From: Massilia rubra | Lineage (GTDB): Bacteria > Pseudomonadota > Gammaproteobacteria > Burkholderiales > Burkholderiaceae_D | Assembly: GCF_011682065.1 (NCBI RefSeq) | Contig: NZ_VUYU01000006.1 | Location: 1-64,000, forward strand | Length of the DNA: 64,000 nucleotides | Direction of reading: 5' to 3' | Shown: positions 1-8,217 of the stretch, piece after piece | How positions within the stretch are numbered: the first letter of the stretch is position 1 | Layout: every line of letters starts with the position of its first letter | The notes under the pieces: generated by a model | What the model saw: only the letters and a program-made list of their open reading frames with translations | The model's database searches: none | What the model was told of the DNA's origin: nothing | Translations under genes and position numbers: made by a program

Positions 1-39
1 AGCAAAAGAAGTGCAGCAACAGTAGTAAAGCAGCAGCAT

Positions 40-124
40 GCCCACGTGGCGGAATTGGTAGACGCGCATGGTTCAGGTCCATGTGCCGCGAGGTGTGGGG
101 GTTCGAGTCCCTCCGTGGGCACCA
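40..124 (+). tRNA. tRNA-Leu (anticodon CAG)
   Basis: This is an 85-nt class II tRNA with encoded CCA. The acceptor arms GCCCACG and CGTGGGC pair, followed by a discriminator A and CCA. The anticodon stem CATGG/CCATG holds the loop TTCAGGT, so the anticodon is CAG and reads CUG. There is a long variable arm and a T-loop GTTCGAGTC. A second identical copy follows 69 bp downstream. Confidence 0.97.
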
Positions 125-193
125 CTCCCTGGAAGAAGTTTTCCGAGAGTACCAAGTAGTAAAGTAGTAAATTGTTGTAGTAGCTGTATCAGT

Positions 194-278
194 GCCCACG
201 TGGCGGAATTGGTAGACGCGCATGGTTCAGGTCCATGTGCCGCGAGGTGTGGGGGTTCGAGTCCCTCCGTGGGCACCA
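194..278 (+). tRNA. tRNA-Leu (anticodon CAG), second copy
   Basis: This is identical base for base to the tRNA at 40-124, including the CCA end. The 69-bp spacer shares short AGTAGTAAAG-like tracts with the sequence before the first copy, as expected if tRNA and leader were duplicated as one unit. The pair is probably one transcript ending at the hairpin at 318-351. Confidence 0.97.
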
Positions 279-317
279 CTCTACCGGGTTAGATTATTTC
301 CCGCAAAATTCCGGAAG

Positions 318-351
318 CGCCGCAGTCCTTGCATAAAGGCTGCGGCGTTTT
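318..351 (+). terminator. Rho-independent terminator of the tRNA-Leu pair
   Basis: An 8-bp stem CGCCGCAG/CTGCGGCG is extended inside by CCTT/AAGG around a GCAT loop and followed by TTTT. It lies 40 bp after the second tRNA. Confidence 0.85.
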
Positions 352-405
352 GCGTTGCGCGGCCGGTTTCATGCACGCCCCATATATCCGATTCAGGAAT
401 ACGCC

Positions 406-1461
406 ATGATTGATCATTTGCCCGGCCGCGTGCTGGCTGTTGTCCTCCTCGCACTCTGCGGCGCCGCGCATGCCGACCCGGTTGACGACATCGTCAACGC
501 CGAATTGGCGCGCCAGCGCATTCCCGGCGCCGCCATCGCCATCGTCAAGGATGGAAACACCATCAAGGAAGGCGCTTACGGCATGGCCAACCTGGAACAC
601 CAGGTCGCCGTCACGCCCGATACCGTGTTTCAGTCCGGTTCGCTCGGCAAGCAATTTACCGCCGCGCTGGTCCTGTTGCTGGCATCCGACGGCAAACTGA
701 CCCTGGACGACCCGATTTCGCGCCATCTTGCGGCCACGCCGCCAGCCTGGAAAAAGATCACGGTGCGCCATTTGCTCAATCACACCTCGGGTTTGCGCGA
801 TCCGGACCATATCATCAAGCTCAACCAGGACTACACCGATGCGCAATTGCAACGCGCGGGCAGCAAGTTGCCGCTGCAGTGGGCGCCGGGGACGGCATGG
901 GCATACAGCAATTTCGGCTACCAGCTGCTGGGCATCCTGTGCACCCGGGTGGGCGGCAAGCATTATGGCGAACAGCTGCGTGAGCGCATTTTCGCACCGG
1001 CGGGCATGCAGGCGCGCATCATCAGCGAGCGCGACATCGTGCCGCACCGCGCCGCCGGCTACGACCTGGTCGAAGGCGCATTCAAGAACCAGGAATGGGT
1101 CTCGCCCACGCTCAACACCACCGCCGACGGCAGCCTGTACCTGACCGCGCGCGACCTGGCCAAATGGCATATCGCGCTCGATGGCGACCAGGTGCTGGGC
1201 GCGGCGCTCAAGCAAGCCATGTGGCGCCCGACCACGCTCGCCAGCGGCGGCGCCAAAGCCTACGGTTTCGGCTGGGAGACATCGCCCACCCTGGAGCGGC
1301 GCTCGGTCTGGCACGATGGCGCATGGCAGGGATTCACCACCCAGGCTACCCGTTTCGTCGACGATGGGCTGGCGGTGGTGGTGCTGACCAACCGCTCCGA
1401 GACCGACATCGCCAGGCTGCTCGAACTGGTCGCCGCCCACTACCTGCGCGCGCCACGCTGA
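406..1461 (+). CDS. Serine hydrolase, class C beta-lactamase / penicillin-binding protein fold
   Basis: A 351-residue exported enzyme of the beta-lactamase-related family, which includes class C beta-lactamases, DD-peptidases and esterases. The three active-site motifs are present: S79-x-x-K82 (SLGK, nucleophile and base), Y167-S-N169, and H303-D-G305 in place of KTG. Residues 1-24 form a signal peptide ending in AHA, so it acts in the periplasm or outside. The ATG at 406 is preferred over 355 because AGGA lies 8 bp before it and the signal peptide then begins properly. The HDG form of the third motif is more common in esterase/DD-peptidase-like members than in true beta-lactamases, so antibiotic hydrolysis should not be assumed. 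It appears monocistronic. Confidence 0.85.
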   Translation: MIDHLPGRVLAVVLLALCGAAHADPVDDIVNAELARQRIPGAAIAIVKDGNTIKEGAYGMANLEHQVAVTPDTVFQSGSLGKQFTAALVLLLASDGKLTLDDPISRHLAATPPAWKKITVRHLLNHTSGLRDPDHIIKLNQDYTDAQLQRAGSKLPLQWAPGTAWAYSNFGYQLLGILCTRVGGKHYGEQLRERIFAPAGMQARIISERDIVPHRAAGYDLVEGAFKNQEWVSPTLNTTADGSLYLTARDLAKWHIALDGDQVLGAALKQAMWRPTTLASGGAKAYGFGWETSPTLERRSVWHDGAWQGFTTQATRFVDDGLAVVVLTNRSETDIARLLELVAAHYLRAPR

Positions 1462-1577
1462 CCTTGGGGGCTGGCGCGCCTGCCGGCGGTCGCGGCCGGC
1501 GCGCCCGGGAGCTGAAGCGCTGCGCGCACGCCGCACACTTGACTTGCGGCGCCAACAGGCTATGCTCGCTCTGGCAT

Positions 1578-1784
1578 ATGACAACTTTCCGCAAATCCGC
1601 TGTGGCCTTTCTTCTCGCCTGCGCAAGCGCAGCGCTGCTGGCCGCCCCGGCGCCCTGGTTCACCTGGCGCAGCAAGGCCGACGGCAAAATGGTATGCCAC
1701 CAGACGCCGCTCGGACCGGGTTGGGAAAAGGTCAACGGCCCCTATCGAGATAGCCATTGCATGAAGTTGCTTATTGCTAAATAA
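1578..1784 (+). CDS. Small exported protein of unknown function
   Basis: A 68-residue protein that I do not recognise. Residues 1-23 look like a Sec signal peptide (basic start, hydrophobic core, cleavage near LLAAPA). The mature part is about 45 residues, with two cysteines that could form one disulfide, and a Trp/Gly-rich middle. No strong ribosome site precedes the ATG. Codon use matches its neighbours. It sits alone between the serine hydrolase and the phasin gene. The complete signal peptide supports it being real. Confidence 0.6.
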   Translation: MTTFRKSAVAFLLACASAALLAAPAPWFTWRSKADGKMVCHQTPLGPGWEKVNGPYRDSHCMKLLIAK

Positions 1785-1858
1785 TAGTGAAAAAACATAG
1801 AGGAGAAACTTGAAGGTTGAGGGTTGTCAGTACATCCATTCACACTGAGGAGAAGTCC

Positions 1859-2404
1859 ATGTTTACGAATCCCGAACAATTTGCATCCGCCACCAAGACG
1901 CTGTTTGAACTCCAGATGATGACTTTTAACGCCCTCACCAGCAAAGCGGTGCAAGGCGTGGAACAGGTTGTCTCGCTGAACATGACGACTGCAAAAAATT
2001 CGGTGCAAGGTTCCATGGCGATGGGCAAGGAAATGAGCCAGGCCAAGGACCCGAAAGCGGCGATCGACGTTGCCACCGCCCACGCCAAGCCGATGGCCGG
2101 CGCGGTGCAGTACGGCGAGCAGCTCAAGGTGATCATCGACGACATCCACAGCGAATTCACGCAGGCCGCCGACGCCCATATCGCCGAAGCCAAGAGCGCC
2201 CTGACGGCGCTGATCTACGACGTGACCCAGAACGTCAAGCCGGGCTCGGAAAACGCCGTCGAAATCATCAAGACCGCGATCGACAATGCCTTCCAGGGCT
2301 ACGAGCAGGTGACCAAGGCCACGCGCCAAGCCGTGCAAGTGGTGGAAGAGCAGATTGCCAAGGCCACCGCGCAGGTTGCGCCGGCCGAGAAAAACGCCGC
2401 CTGA
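1859..2404 (+). CDS. phaP: Phasin family protein
   Basis: A 181-residue amphipathic helical protein of the phasin_2 family, which coats polyhydroxyalkanoate granules and sets their size and number. It begins MFTNPEQFASATK, typical of beta-proteobacterial phasins. It then has long Ala/Gln/Glu-rich helices, no signal peptide, and a short Ala/Lys-rich tail. The start is fixed by a strong GAGGAG Shine-Dalgarno sequence 6 bp before the ATG. No PHA synthase gene lies in the window. Transcription ends at the strong hairpin 14 bp downstream. The family is clear; which phasin paralogue it is cannot be told. Confidence 0.9.
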   Translation: MFTNPEQFASATKTLFELQMMTFNALTSKAVQGVEQVVSLNMTTAKNSVQGSMAMGKEMSQAKDPKAAIDVATAHAKPMAGAVQYGEQLKVIIDDIHSEFTQAADAHIAEAKSALTALIYDVTQNVKPGSENAVEIIKTAIDNAFQGYEQVTKATRQAVQVVEEQIAKATAQVAPAEKNAA

Positions 2405-2418
2405 TTGCTTCAGGCATG

Positions 2419-2458
2419 AAAAAGCGCCGTTCCCGGCAATCCGGGACGGCGCTTTTTT
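2419..2458. terminator. Bidirectional terminator after the phasin gene
   Basis: A long GC-rich stem (AGCGCCGT and TCCCGG arms, one bulged base, CAAT loop) has five A on the left and six T on the right. It can therefore stop both the phasin transcript and the minus-strand transcript from hcp and the small gene at 2478-2579. Confidence 0.85.
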
Positions 2459-2477
2459 CCGATTGGAATGCGCTGCG

Positions 2478-2579
2478 TCAGGCGACCACGCCGCTGCAAA
2501 CGATGATCACCAGCACCAGCAGGGTAATGCGCTTGCGCGTGGCGAGGCGATCGACCGCCCGGTGTGCATATTGTCTCAC
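2478..2579 (-). CDS. Tiny single-span membrane peptide downstream of hcp
   Basis: A 33-residue frame with GTG start and GGAG 7 bp upstream. The first 17 residues are basic (several Arg, Lys and His), followed by one hydrophobic helix at about 18-33 rich in Leu, Val and Ile, ending just before TGA. This is the architecture of a small inner-membrane protein with a cytoplasmic basic N-terminus. It lies 52 bp after hcp on the same strand and just before the shared terminator, so it is probably the last gene of that transcript. No function is known to me. Support is the ribosome site, transmembrane pattern and position. Confidence 0.5.
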   Translation of the reverse strand: MRQYAHRAVDRLATRKRITLLVLVIIVCSGVVA

Positions 2580-2631
2580 TCTGTTCTCCCGATGGAGCCG
2601 CGGCGTGCGCCACGGCGGTTGCGTCTGCGTG

Positions 2632-3123
2632 TCAGACAACTTTGTTGGTGGCCAGGTCCCATCCGCCCGAGGTATTACCGCCCGTTCCGCCGCCGACTTT
2701 TTGCTGCGTGTACTTCCATTTCACCTTGGAATACTTCAAGCCCAGCTGCTCGTTCAGGATGTCGCCTTCGGTCACGGACGGGCTGACGGTGCTGATCAAC
2801 ACATTTTCCAGTTCCATCTCGAAATACTTGATGCGTTCCCCCTGGCCGTCTGCGCGCATGAATTCCAGCTTGGCTTTCGGCAGCGTCTTGCCGGACGAGC
2901 AGTTTTGCAGCAGCAGCGGCGTGGCCAGGTCGGCCAGCTTGGCGATGAACAGCTCGCTGTGTTCGCAGCGCTCGGCGGTATGGCCTCCGCCGGTCGACGC
3001 GGTGGCCGACTTGGGCTGCGACACGCTCCACGACACCGACTGGCATTCGATCCAGTCCTTGTGCAGGTTATCGGTCGATTCGCCCTTGATGCCGTCGATT
3101 TGCAAGTAGACGTCGATTGCCAT
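2632..3123 (-). CDS. hcp: Hcp family type VI secretion tube protein (orphan)
   Basis: A 163-residue protein of the Hcp1 family, whose hexamers stack to form the inner tube of the type VI secretion system and carry effectors. The N-terminus MAIDVYLQIDGIKGES and the following SVSWSVSQP segment are typical. The protein keeps the usual length of about 160 residues and has no toxin extension. The ATG at 3123 is preceded by GGAG at 6 bp; an upstream in-frame start has no ribosome site. No other type VI gene is in the window, so the apparatus must be encoded elsewhere or be absent. A perfect FNR/Anr-type box lies about 140 bp upstream. Confidence 0.9.
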   Translation of the reverse strand: MAIDVYLQIDGIKGESTDNLHKDWIECQSVSWSVSQPKSATASTGGGHTAERCEHSELFIAKLADLATPLLLQNCSSGKTLPKAKLEFMRADGQGERIKYFEMELENVLISTVSPSVTEGDILNEQLGLKYSKVKWKYTQQKVGGGTGGNTSGGWDLATNKVV

Positions 3124-3260
3124 GTTGAACTCCATGTGTGAGGAATAAGACCGCGAGATATTGAACGCAAACCCCATTATTGGAGCGGCGAAGCGACCCG
3201 CGATTGCGCACGATCAAGCTCGGCTCAGTTCGCTTGAGGTCTTGCTCAATCGAGGCACGA

Positions 3261-3274
3261 TTGATCTCGATCAA
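3261..3274. promoter_or_regulatory. FNR/Anr-type box (perfect inverted repeat)
   Basis: The sequence TTGATCTCGATCAA matches the FNR/Anr consensus TTGAT-N4-ATCAA in all ten fixed positions. It lies between divergent hcp (start 3123) and the gene at 3375. A weaker repeat TTGAG-N6-CTCAA lies at 3234-3249. I see no convincing -10 box at the ideal class II spacing on either strand, so which gene it controls is open. Confidence 0.55.
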
Positions 3275-3374
3275 ACAGCGCCTTGCGCTGGAATGAAAGC
3301 ACGACAAATATCATGAAGGTGCCGGGCGGAATTGTTTCTAATTGGAATGCATCCTCACCTTCAGGGAGTCGTCC

Positions 3375-4142
3375 GTGTCCATTTCCGCCCAGAATACTTA
3401 TTCCAGCATCAAGCCCGAGCTGCGCCAGGGCAACCGGCGTTCATCCGATATCGAACAGCAAGCGTACGCGGCCGTGGGGCGCAGGTTCGCCACCGGCGCC
3501 GCCAGCAGGGTGCGCTACGTGCGCCTTGTGCTGGGTGCGGCGGCGTCGATCACGGTCGTGATGCTGGTCACGCTGGTGGCGCTGCTGACGTACGACAACA
3601 TCAAGTCGCCGCATGTGCTCAAGGCCGCCTCCCCCGCCAAGGTCGAGCCGCGCGCGGCCGCCGTGGCGCTGGCGGCGCGTGCCAAGCCGGTCGTGATCAT
3701 CGATGAAAAAGAGGATGCGCCGGTGCGGCCGGTGGTGGCCCCGGAACCGATTCCACCGCTGGTGCTGCTGGCGCCGGAGGCGGTTCAGGCGTCGGCGTCG
3801 CCGGCCCCGGCACGGCTGGCGAGCCCGGTCAAGGCGTCGGCCAGGCTGCGCGAGCACCTCAAACCGGCCGCCGCCGCGGGCAAGCATGTCGCCGTAAAAG
3901 CGGGGAAAACGGTGCCACAGCCGGCGCTGCGCAAGGCCAGCCGCAGCGAACCGCGCAAGGCGCCCGCCGCCGTGAAACGCAAGGTGGCGTCGATGGCGGC
4001 GCCGGCGCGGCAAAGCGAGCACGGCGGCGCGCTCATCACCGTGCTCTCGAACACCGGCGCGCAGCAGCGCTACCTGGCCCAGTCCGGGCCGACGCTGGCG
4101 TCCCGCCACGCGCCGCGCCGGCGCCACCTCGCCGAGCCCTGA
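3375..4142 (+). CDS. Membrane-anchored Ala/Pro/Lys-rich protein, unknown function
   Basis: A 255-residue protein that I do not recognise. It has a cytoplasmic N-terminal part (1-48), one membrane helix at about 50-72, and a long low-complexity tail rich in Ala, Pro, Lys and Arg that should be periplasmic. The pI is very high. The GTG start at 3375 is chosen because AGGGAG lies 7 bp before it; the ATG at 3342 has no ribosome site. The layout recalls wall-spanning or linker proteins such as TonB- or FtsN-like stalks, but no C-terminal domain of those families is visible. It ends 87 bp before the SOS-controlled nuclease gene. Confidence 0.65.
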   Translation: MSISAQNTYSSIKPELRQGNRRSSDIEQQAYAAVGRRFATGAASRVRYVRLVLGAAASITVVMLVTLVALLTYDNIKSPHVLKAASPAKVEPRAAAVALAARAKPVVIIDEKEDAPVRPVVAPEPIPPLVLLAPEAVQASASPAPARLASPVKASARLREHLKPAAAAGKHVAVKAGKTVPQPALRKASRSEPRKAPAAVKRKVASMAAPARQSEHGGALITVLSNTGAQQRYLAQSGPTLASRHAPRRRHLAEP

Positions 4143-4203
4143 AAACCACGCCGCCCCGTATCCGAGGCGAATTTGCTGGGGTTTGCCGGCCACTGACGAT
4201 ATA

Positions 4204-4219
4204 CTGTACATAATTACAG
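4204..4219. promoter_or_regulatory. LexA (SOS) box
   Basis: CTGT-ACATAATT-ACAG is an exact match to the LexA consensus CTGT-N8-ACAG, with the usual AT-rich centre. It lies 10 bp before the start of the nuclease gene and overlaps candidate -10 elements (TATACT at 4200-4205, TACATA at 4207-4212), so bound LexA would block initiation. Confidence 0.75.
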
Positions 4220-4229
4220 GGTTTGGTCG

Positions 4230-5888
4230 ATGGTCCGCAGCACAATGCGCAAAGTTCTTGAGAATGAGTTCTACTATCTGGATAATTTCCATCAGGTACT
4301 GGAATGGATTGCCGGGCGTTACAACGACTTGCTGACCGAGGAGGAGCGCGCGTTCATCGCCACGTTCCCGTCGCTGCCGCAAGCCTCGCGCGCGCTGCTG
4401 GTGCGCATGGTCATGCGCAAAGGCACGGTTTTTCGCGCCAGCAAGCTCAATTACGCCGAAATCGGCTGCGCGGTCGAGGCTGCGCGCCACCTGCTGCCCA
4501 CCGGCTGGGTCCACGCCGACCCGGTGCTGACGCTCGACGCGCTGTTCGACCTGCTGCTCAAAGCCGAGATCGGCGCCATTTTCAGCCTGTCGCTGCACGA
4601 AAAGAGCGCGCGCAAGGGCGAACAACTGGCCGCCCTGCGCGATGCCTTCGGCGACGCGCGCGCGTTTTCAGCCTGGTACCGCGACTCGCCCGACACTGTC
4701 TACAGCATCACCGTCAAGGACCTGTGCGACCGCCTGCGCCTGATCTTCTTCGGCAACCTGCGCCAGGACTGGACCGAATTCGTGCTGTCCGACCTGGGCT
4801 TGTTCCAGTACGAAAAAGTGGAATTTTCGGCTTCCTCGCGCGGTTTTCGCACCCGCCGCGATGTCGACGATTACCTGGCCCTGCACCAGTGCAAGGAGCG
4901 CTTTCGCGCCGGCGACGCCCTGGACGAGGTGCTGGCCACGCTGCCGCGCGAGCGTTTTGACAACGAATGGATCGACAGCCGGCGCGAACGGCTGATGTTC
5001 CAGATCGCGCAACACGTGGAAAAGCAAAAAGACTGGGGCCAGGCGTTCGAGTTGTACGCCTGCTGCAATTATCCCGGTGCGCGGGCGCGCGCCATCCGCG
5101 TGCTGGAAAAACACGAGCGCCATGCCGAGGCGCACGCGCTGCTCGAACGCGCCCAGGCTGTGCCCGAGAGCGACGCCGAGCGTCAGCAACTGCTGCGCAT
5201 CGCGCCGCGCCTGCGCCGCAAGCTCGGGCACCAGGCGCTGCCGTCGCGGCGCACGCCGGCGGTGCGGCGGCTCGACCTCTGCCTGCCGATGCCGCTTGAA
5301 GCGAACTGGTGGGTAGAAGGCATCGTGCGCGACCATCTGGCCAGCGCCGACGCACCCGTGTTCTACGTCGAGAACGCGCTGATCAATTCCCTGTTCGGGC
5401 TGCTGTGCTGGGGGCCGATCTTCAGCGCCATTCCGGGCGCGTTTTTCCACCCGTTCCACCGTGGCCCGGCCGACCTGCACAGCGCCGATTTCTATCGCCG
5501 GCGCGAGCGCGAATTCCGCGCCTGCCTCGACCAGTTGGACGACGGCCGCTACCAGGACAGCATCCGCGCCAACTACGACAGCAAGCGCGGCATCGTCTCG
5601 CCGTTCGTGGCCTGGGAAGCGCTCAGCGCCGAGCTGCTCGGGATGGCGCTGGCCTGCATCCCCGCCGAGCACCTGAAAAAATGGTGCGAGCGCATCCTGC
5701 TCGACATCAAGGCCAACCGCAACGGCTTTCCGGACCTGATCCAGTTCTGGCCGCTGGAGCGGCGCTACAACATGATCGAAGTCAAAGGCCCGGGCGACCG
5801 CCTGCAGGACAACCAGCTGCGCTGGATCGAATACTGCGCCGCGCATCAGATGCCCATTTCCGTGTGCTACCTGCAGTGGGCGCAGTGA
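4230..5888 (+). CDS. VRR-NUC domain nuclease, FAN1-like
   Basis: A 552-residue protein matching bacterial FAN1-type structure-selective nucleases. The C-terminal VRR-NUC domain (about 430-552) carries the PD-(D/E)xK core: P501-D502 and E517-V-K519. Characterised family members cut 5' flaps and help unhook DNA interstrand crosslinks. The rest is a helical, Arg/Leu-rich region as in FAN1. The gene is followed directly by a helicase gene whose GTG start overlaps its stop codon (GTGA), so the two are translationally coupled. A LexA box 10 bp upstream indicates SOS induction. An alternative ATG at 4245 would shorten it by five residues. Confidence 0.88.
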   Translation: MVRSTMRKVLENEFYYLDNFHQVLEWIAGRYNDLLTEEERAFIATFPSLPQASRALLVRMVMRKGTVFRASKLNYAEIGCAVEAARHLLPTGWVHADPVLTLDALFDLLLKAEIGAIFSLSLHEKSARKGEQLAALRDAFGDARAFSAWYRDSPDTVYSITVKDLCDRLRLIFFGNLRQDWTEFVLSDLGLFQYEKVEFSASSRGFRTRRDVDDYLALHQCKERFRAGDALDEVLATLPRERFDNEWIDSRRERLMFQIAQHVEKQKDWGQAFELYACCNYPGARARAIRVLEKHERHAEAHALLERAQAVPESDAERQQLLRIAPRLRRKLGHQALPSRRTPAVRRLDLCLPMPLEANWWVEGIVRDHLASADAPVFYVENALINSLFGLLCWGPIFSAIPGAFFHPFHRGPADLHSADFYRRREREFRACLDQLDDGRYQDSIRANYDSKRGIVSPFVAWEALSAELLGMALACIPAEHLKKWCERILLDIKANRNGFPDLIQFWPLERRYNMIEVKGPGDRLQDNQLRWIEYCAAHQMPISVCYLQWAQ

Positions 5889-8140
5889 GCTACGTCGTCG
5901 CGGTGCGCGCCCTGTGCGAATTTTGCGCCAAGCAGGGCGACCTCGACCTGCGCTTCACGCCCTCGCCCACCGCCCAGGAAGGCATCGCCGGCCACGCCGT
6001 GGTGACCGAGCGGCGCGGCCCCGGCTACCAGAAAGAGGTCAGCCTGGCGGGCGAATACGGTCCGCTGCTGGTGCGCGGGCGGGCCGACGGCTACGACCCG
6101 GCCCAGAACCTGATCGAAGAAATCAAGACCTTCCGCGGCGACCTCGATCGCATGCCAGCCAATCATCGCCACCTGCACTGGGCGCAGGTGCGCGTCTACG
6201 GGCACCTGCTATGCGCGCAGCTCGGCCTGGAGCAGGTGTCGCTGGCGCTGGTCTACTTCGACATCGGCAAGCAGACCGAAACGGTGCTGCGCGAGACCCA
6301 CAGCGCGTTTGATTTGCGCGCCATGTTCGCCGACCAGTGCGAACGCTTCGTGGCGTGGGCCGCGCAGGAGCTGGCGCACCGCGAGGCGCGCGACGCGGCG
6401 CTGGGCGCGCTGCGCTTTCCGCATCCGGCGTTTCGTCCCGGCCAGCGCGACCTGGCCGAAACCATCTTCCGCGCCAACAGCGGCGCGCGCTGCGTGCTGG
6501 CGCAGGCGCCGACCGGCATCGGCAAGACCATCGGCACCCTGTTCCCGGCGCTCAAGGCGGCGCCGCTGCACCGGCTCGACAAGGTGTTTTACCTGGCCGC
6601 CAAGACGCCGGGACGCAAGCTGGCGCTCGACGCGGCCGACGCGATCAAGCGCAGCGCGCCCGGCCTGCCGCTGCGCGTGCTGGAACTGGTCGCGCGCGAC
6701 AAGGCGTGCGAGCATCCCGACAAGGCCTGCCACGGCGACTCCTGTCCGCTGGCGAAGGGCTTTTACGACCGCCTGCCGGCGGCGCGCAGTGCCGCGCGCG
6801 CCGTGCCGCTGCTCGACCGCGAGGGCTTGCGCGCGGTCGCGCTGGCGCACCAGGTCTGCCCGTATTACCTGGGCAGCGAAATGGCGCGCTGGAGCGACGT
6901 GGTGGTGGGCGACTATAACTACTACTTCGACATGGGCGCGATGCTGTACGGGCTGGCGCTGGCGAACCAGTGGCGCGTGAGCGTGCTGGTGGACGAGGCG
7001 CACAATATGGTCTCGCGCGCGCGCAAGATGTATTCGGCCGACCTGGAACGCGGCGCCTTGCGGGCGGCGCGCGCGGTGGCGCCGGCGCACTTGAAAAAGG
7101 CGCTCGACAAGGTGGGGCGCAGCTGGCCGTCCAAGGATGGCGCCGATTACGAAGTACTGGGCGCGCCGCCCGAAAAACTGCTCGATGCGCTGCAGGGCGC
7201 GTCAAGTGCGATCACCGACTACCTGGCCGACAATCCGGGGCCGATGGAACCGGACCTGCAGCGCTTCTACTTCAGCGCCCTGCACTTCGCGCGGCTGGCC
7301 GAGACCTTTGCCGAGCATTCAATGGTCGACTGCACGCGTGACGGCGCGCACGCGTCCACCCTGGCAATCCGCAATATCGTGCCGGCGCCGTTCCTGAAAC
7401 CGCGCTTCGCGCTGGCGCATGCGACGGCGCTGTTTTCGGCCACGCTCAGTCCCTGGAACTACTACAGCGACGCGCTCGGCCTGCCGGCCGATACGGCCTG
7501 GGTCGACATCGACTCGCCTTTTGTCGCCGACCAGTTAAGCGTGCATGTGGTGCGCGATATCTCGACGCGCTTTACCCACCGGGCCAGGTCGGTGGCGCCG
7601 ATTGCGGCCTTGATCGCGCGTCAGTATGCGCAGGCGCCGGGCAATTACCTGGCGTTTTTCAGCAGCTTCGATTACCTCGAGCAGGTGGCCGAGCGGGTCG
7701 AGCGCGATTATCCCGACATTCCCGTGTTCCGCCAGCCGCGCCGTATGGCGGAGACGGAGCGCGACGCTTTTTTGGGGCGCTTCACGCTGGACAGTCGCGG
7801 AGTCGGGTTCGCGGTGCTGGGCGGCGCGTTCGGCGAAGGGATCGACCTGCCGGGCGCGCGCCTGATCGGCGCCTTCATCGCCACGCTCGGGCTGCCGCAA
7901 ATGAATCCGGTCAATGAGCAGATCCGCCAGCGCATGCAGGCCACGTTCGGGGCGGGCTACGACTACACATATTTGTATCCCGGGATGCAGAAGGTGGTGC
8001 AGGCGGCCGGGCGCGTGATCCGTACGGAGGGCGACCGCGGGGTGGTGTATCTGATCGATGACCGCTTTGCGCAGCCGGAGGTGCGCGAACTGCTGCCGCG
8101 CTGGTGGCATGTGGACCAGGCGGGATTGCCGGTGTCGTAA
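5885..8140 (+). CDS. DinG/XPD-like superfamily 2 DNA helicase with iron-sulfur cluster
   Basis: A 751-residue Rad3/XPD-type ATP-dependent 5'-3' DNA helicase. Walker A is A208-PTGIGKT-215, Walker B is D370-E-A-H373. Four cysteines between the first motifs (CEHPDKAC, then DSC, then VCPYYLG) fit the XPD iron-sulfur domain. A C-terminal helicase motif VI-like segment with QAAGRVIR is present. The N-terminal 170 residues contain a PD-(D/E)xK-like stretch (GRADGYD, then EEIKTF), so a second nuclease-like domain may be fused. The GTG start overlaps the FAN1-like stop. The pair probably works together on crosslinks or branched DNA under LexA control. Confidence 0.88.
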   Translation: MSYVVAVRALCEFCAKQGDLDLRFTPSPTAQEGIAGHAVVTERRGPGYQKEVSLAGEYGPLLVRGRADGYDPAQNLIEEIKTFRGDLDRMPANHRHLHWAQVRVYGHLLCAQLGLEQVSLALVYFDIGKQTETVLRETHSAFDLRAMFADQCERFVAWAAQELAHREARDAALGALRFPHPAFRPGQRDLAETIFRANSGARCVLAQAPTGIGKTIGTLFPALKAAPLHRLDKVFYLAAKTPGRKLALDAADAIKRSAPGLPLRVLELVARDKACEHPDKACHGDSCPLAKGFYDRLPAARSAARAVPLLDREGLRAVALAHQVCPYYLGSEMARWSDVVVGDYNYYFDMGAMLYGLALANQWRVSVLVDEAHNMVSRARKMYSADLERGALRAARAVAPAHLKKALDKVGRSWPSKDGADYEVLGAPPEKLLDALQGASSAITDYLADNPGPMEPDLQRFYFSALHFARLAETFAEHSMVDCTRDGAHASTLAIRNIVPAPFLKPRFALAHATALFSATLSPWNYYSDALGLPADTAWVDIDSPFVADQLSVHVVRDISTRFTHRARSVAPIAALIARQYAQAPGNYLAFFSSFDYLEQVAERVERDYPDIPVFRQPRRMAETERDAFLGRFTLDSRGVGFAVLGGAFGEGIDLPGARLIGAFIATLGLPQMNPVNEQIRQRMQATFGAGYDYTYLYPGMQKVVQAAGRVIRTEGDRGVVYLIDDRFAQPEVRELLPRWWHVDQAGLPVS

Positions 8141-8217
8141 GCCGCGATGACCAGCCGTCCTCAAAACCGTCGTCATTCCCGCGCAGGCGGGATTTAACCC
8201 GTCGTCATTCCCGCGCA

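Noticed and set aside
406-1461. Calling the serine hydrolase an antibiotic-resistance AmpC enzyme
   Set aside because: The third motif is HDG rather than KTG, and the family contains many esterases and peptidases.
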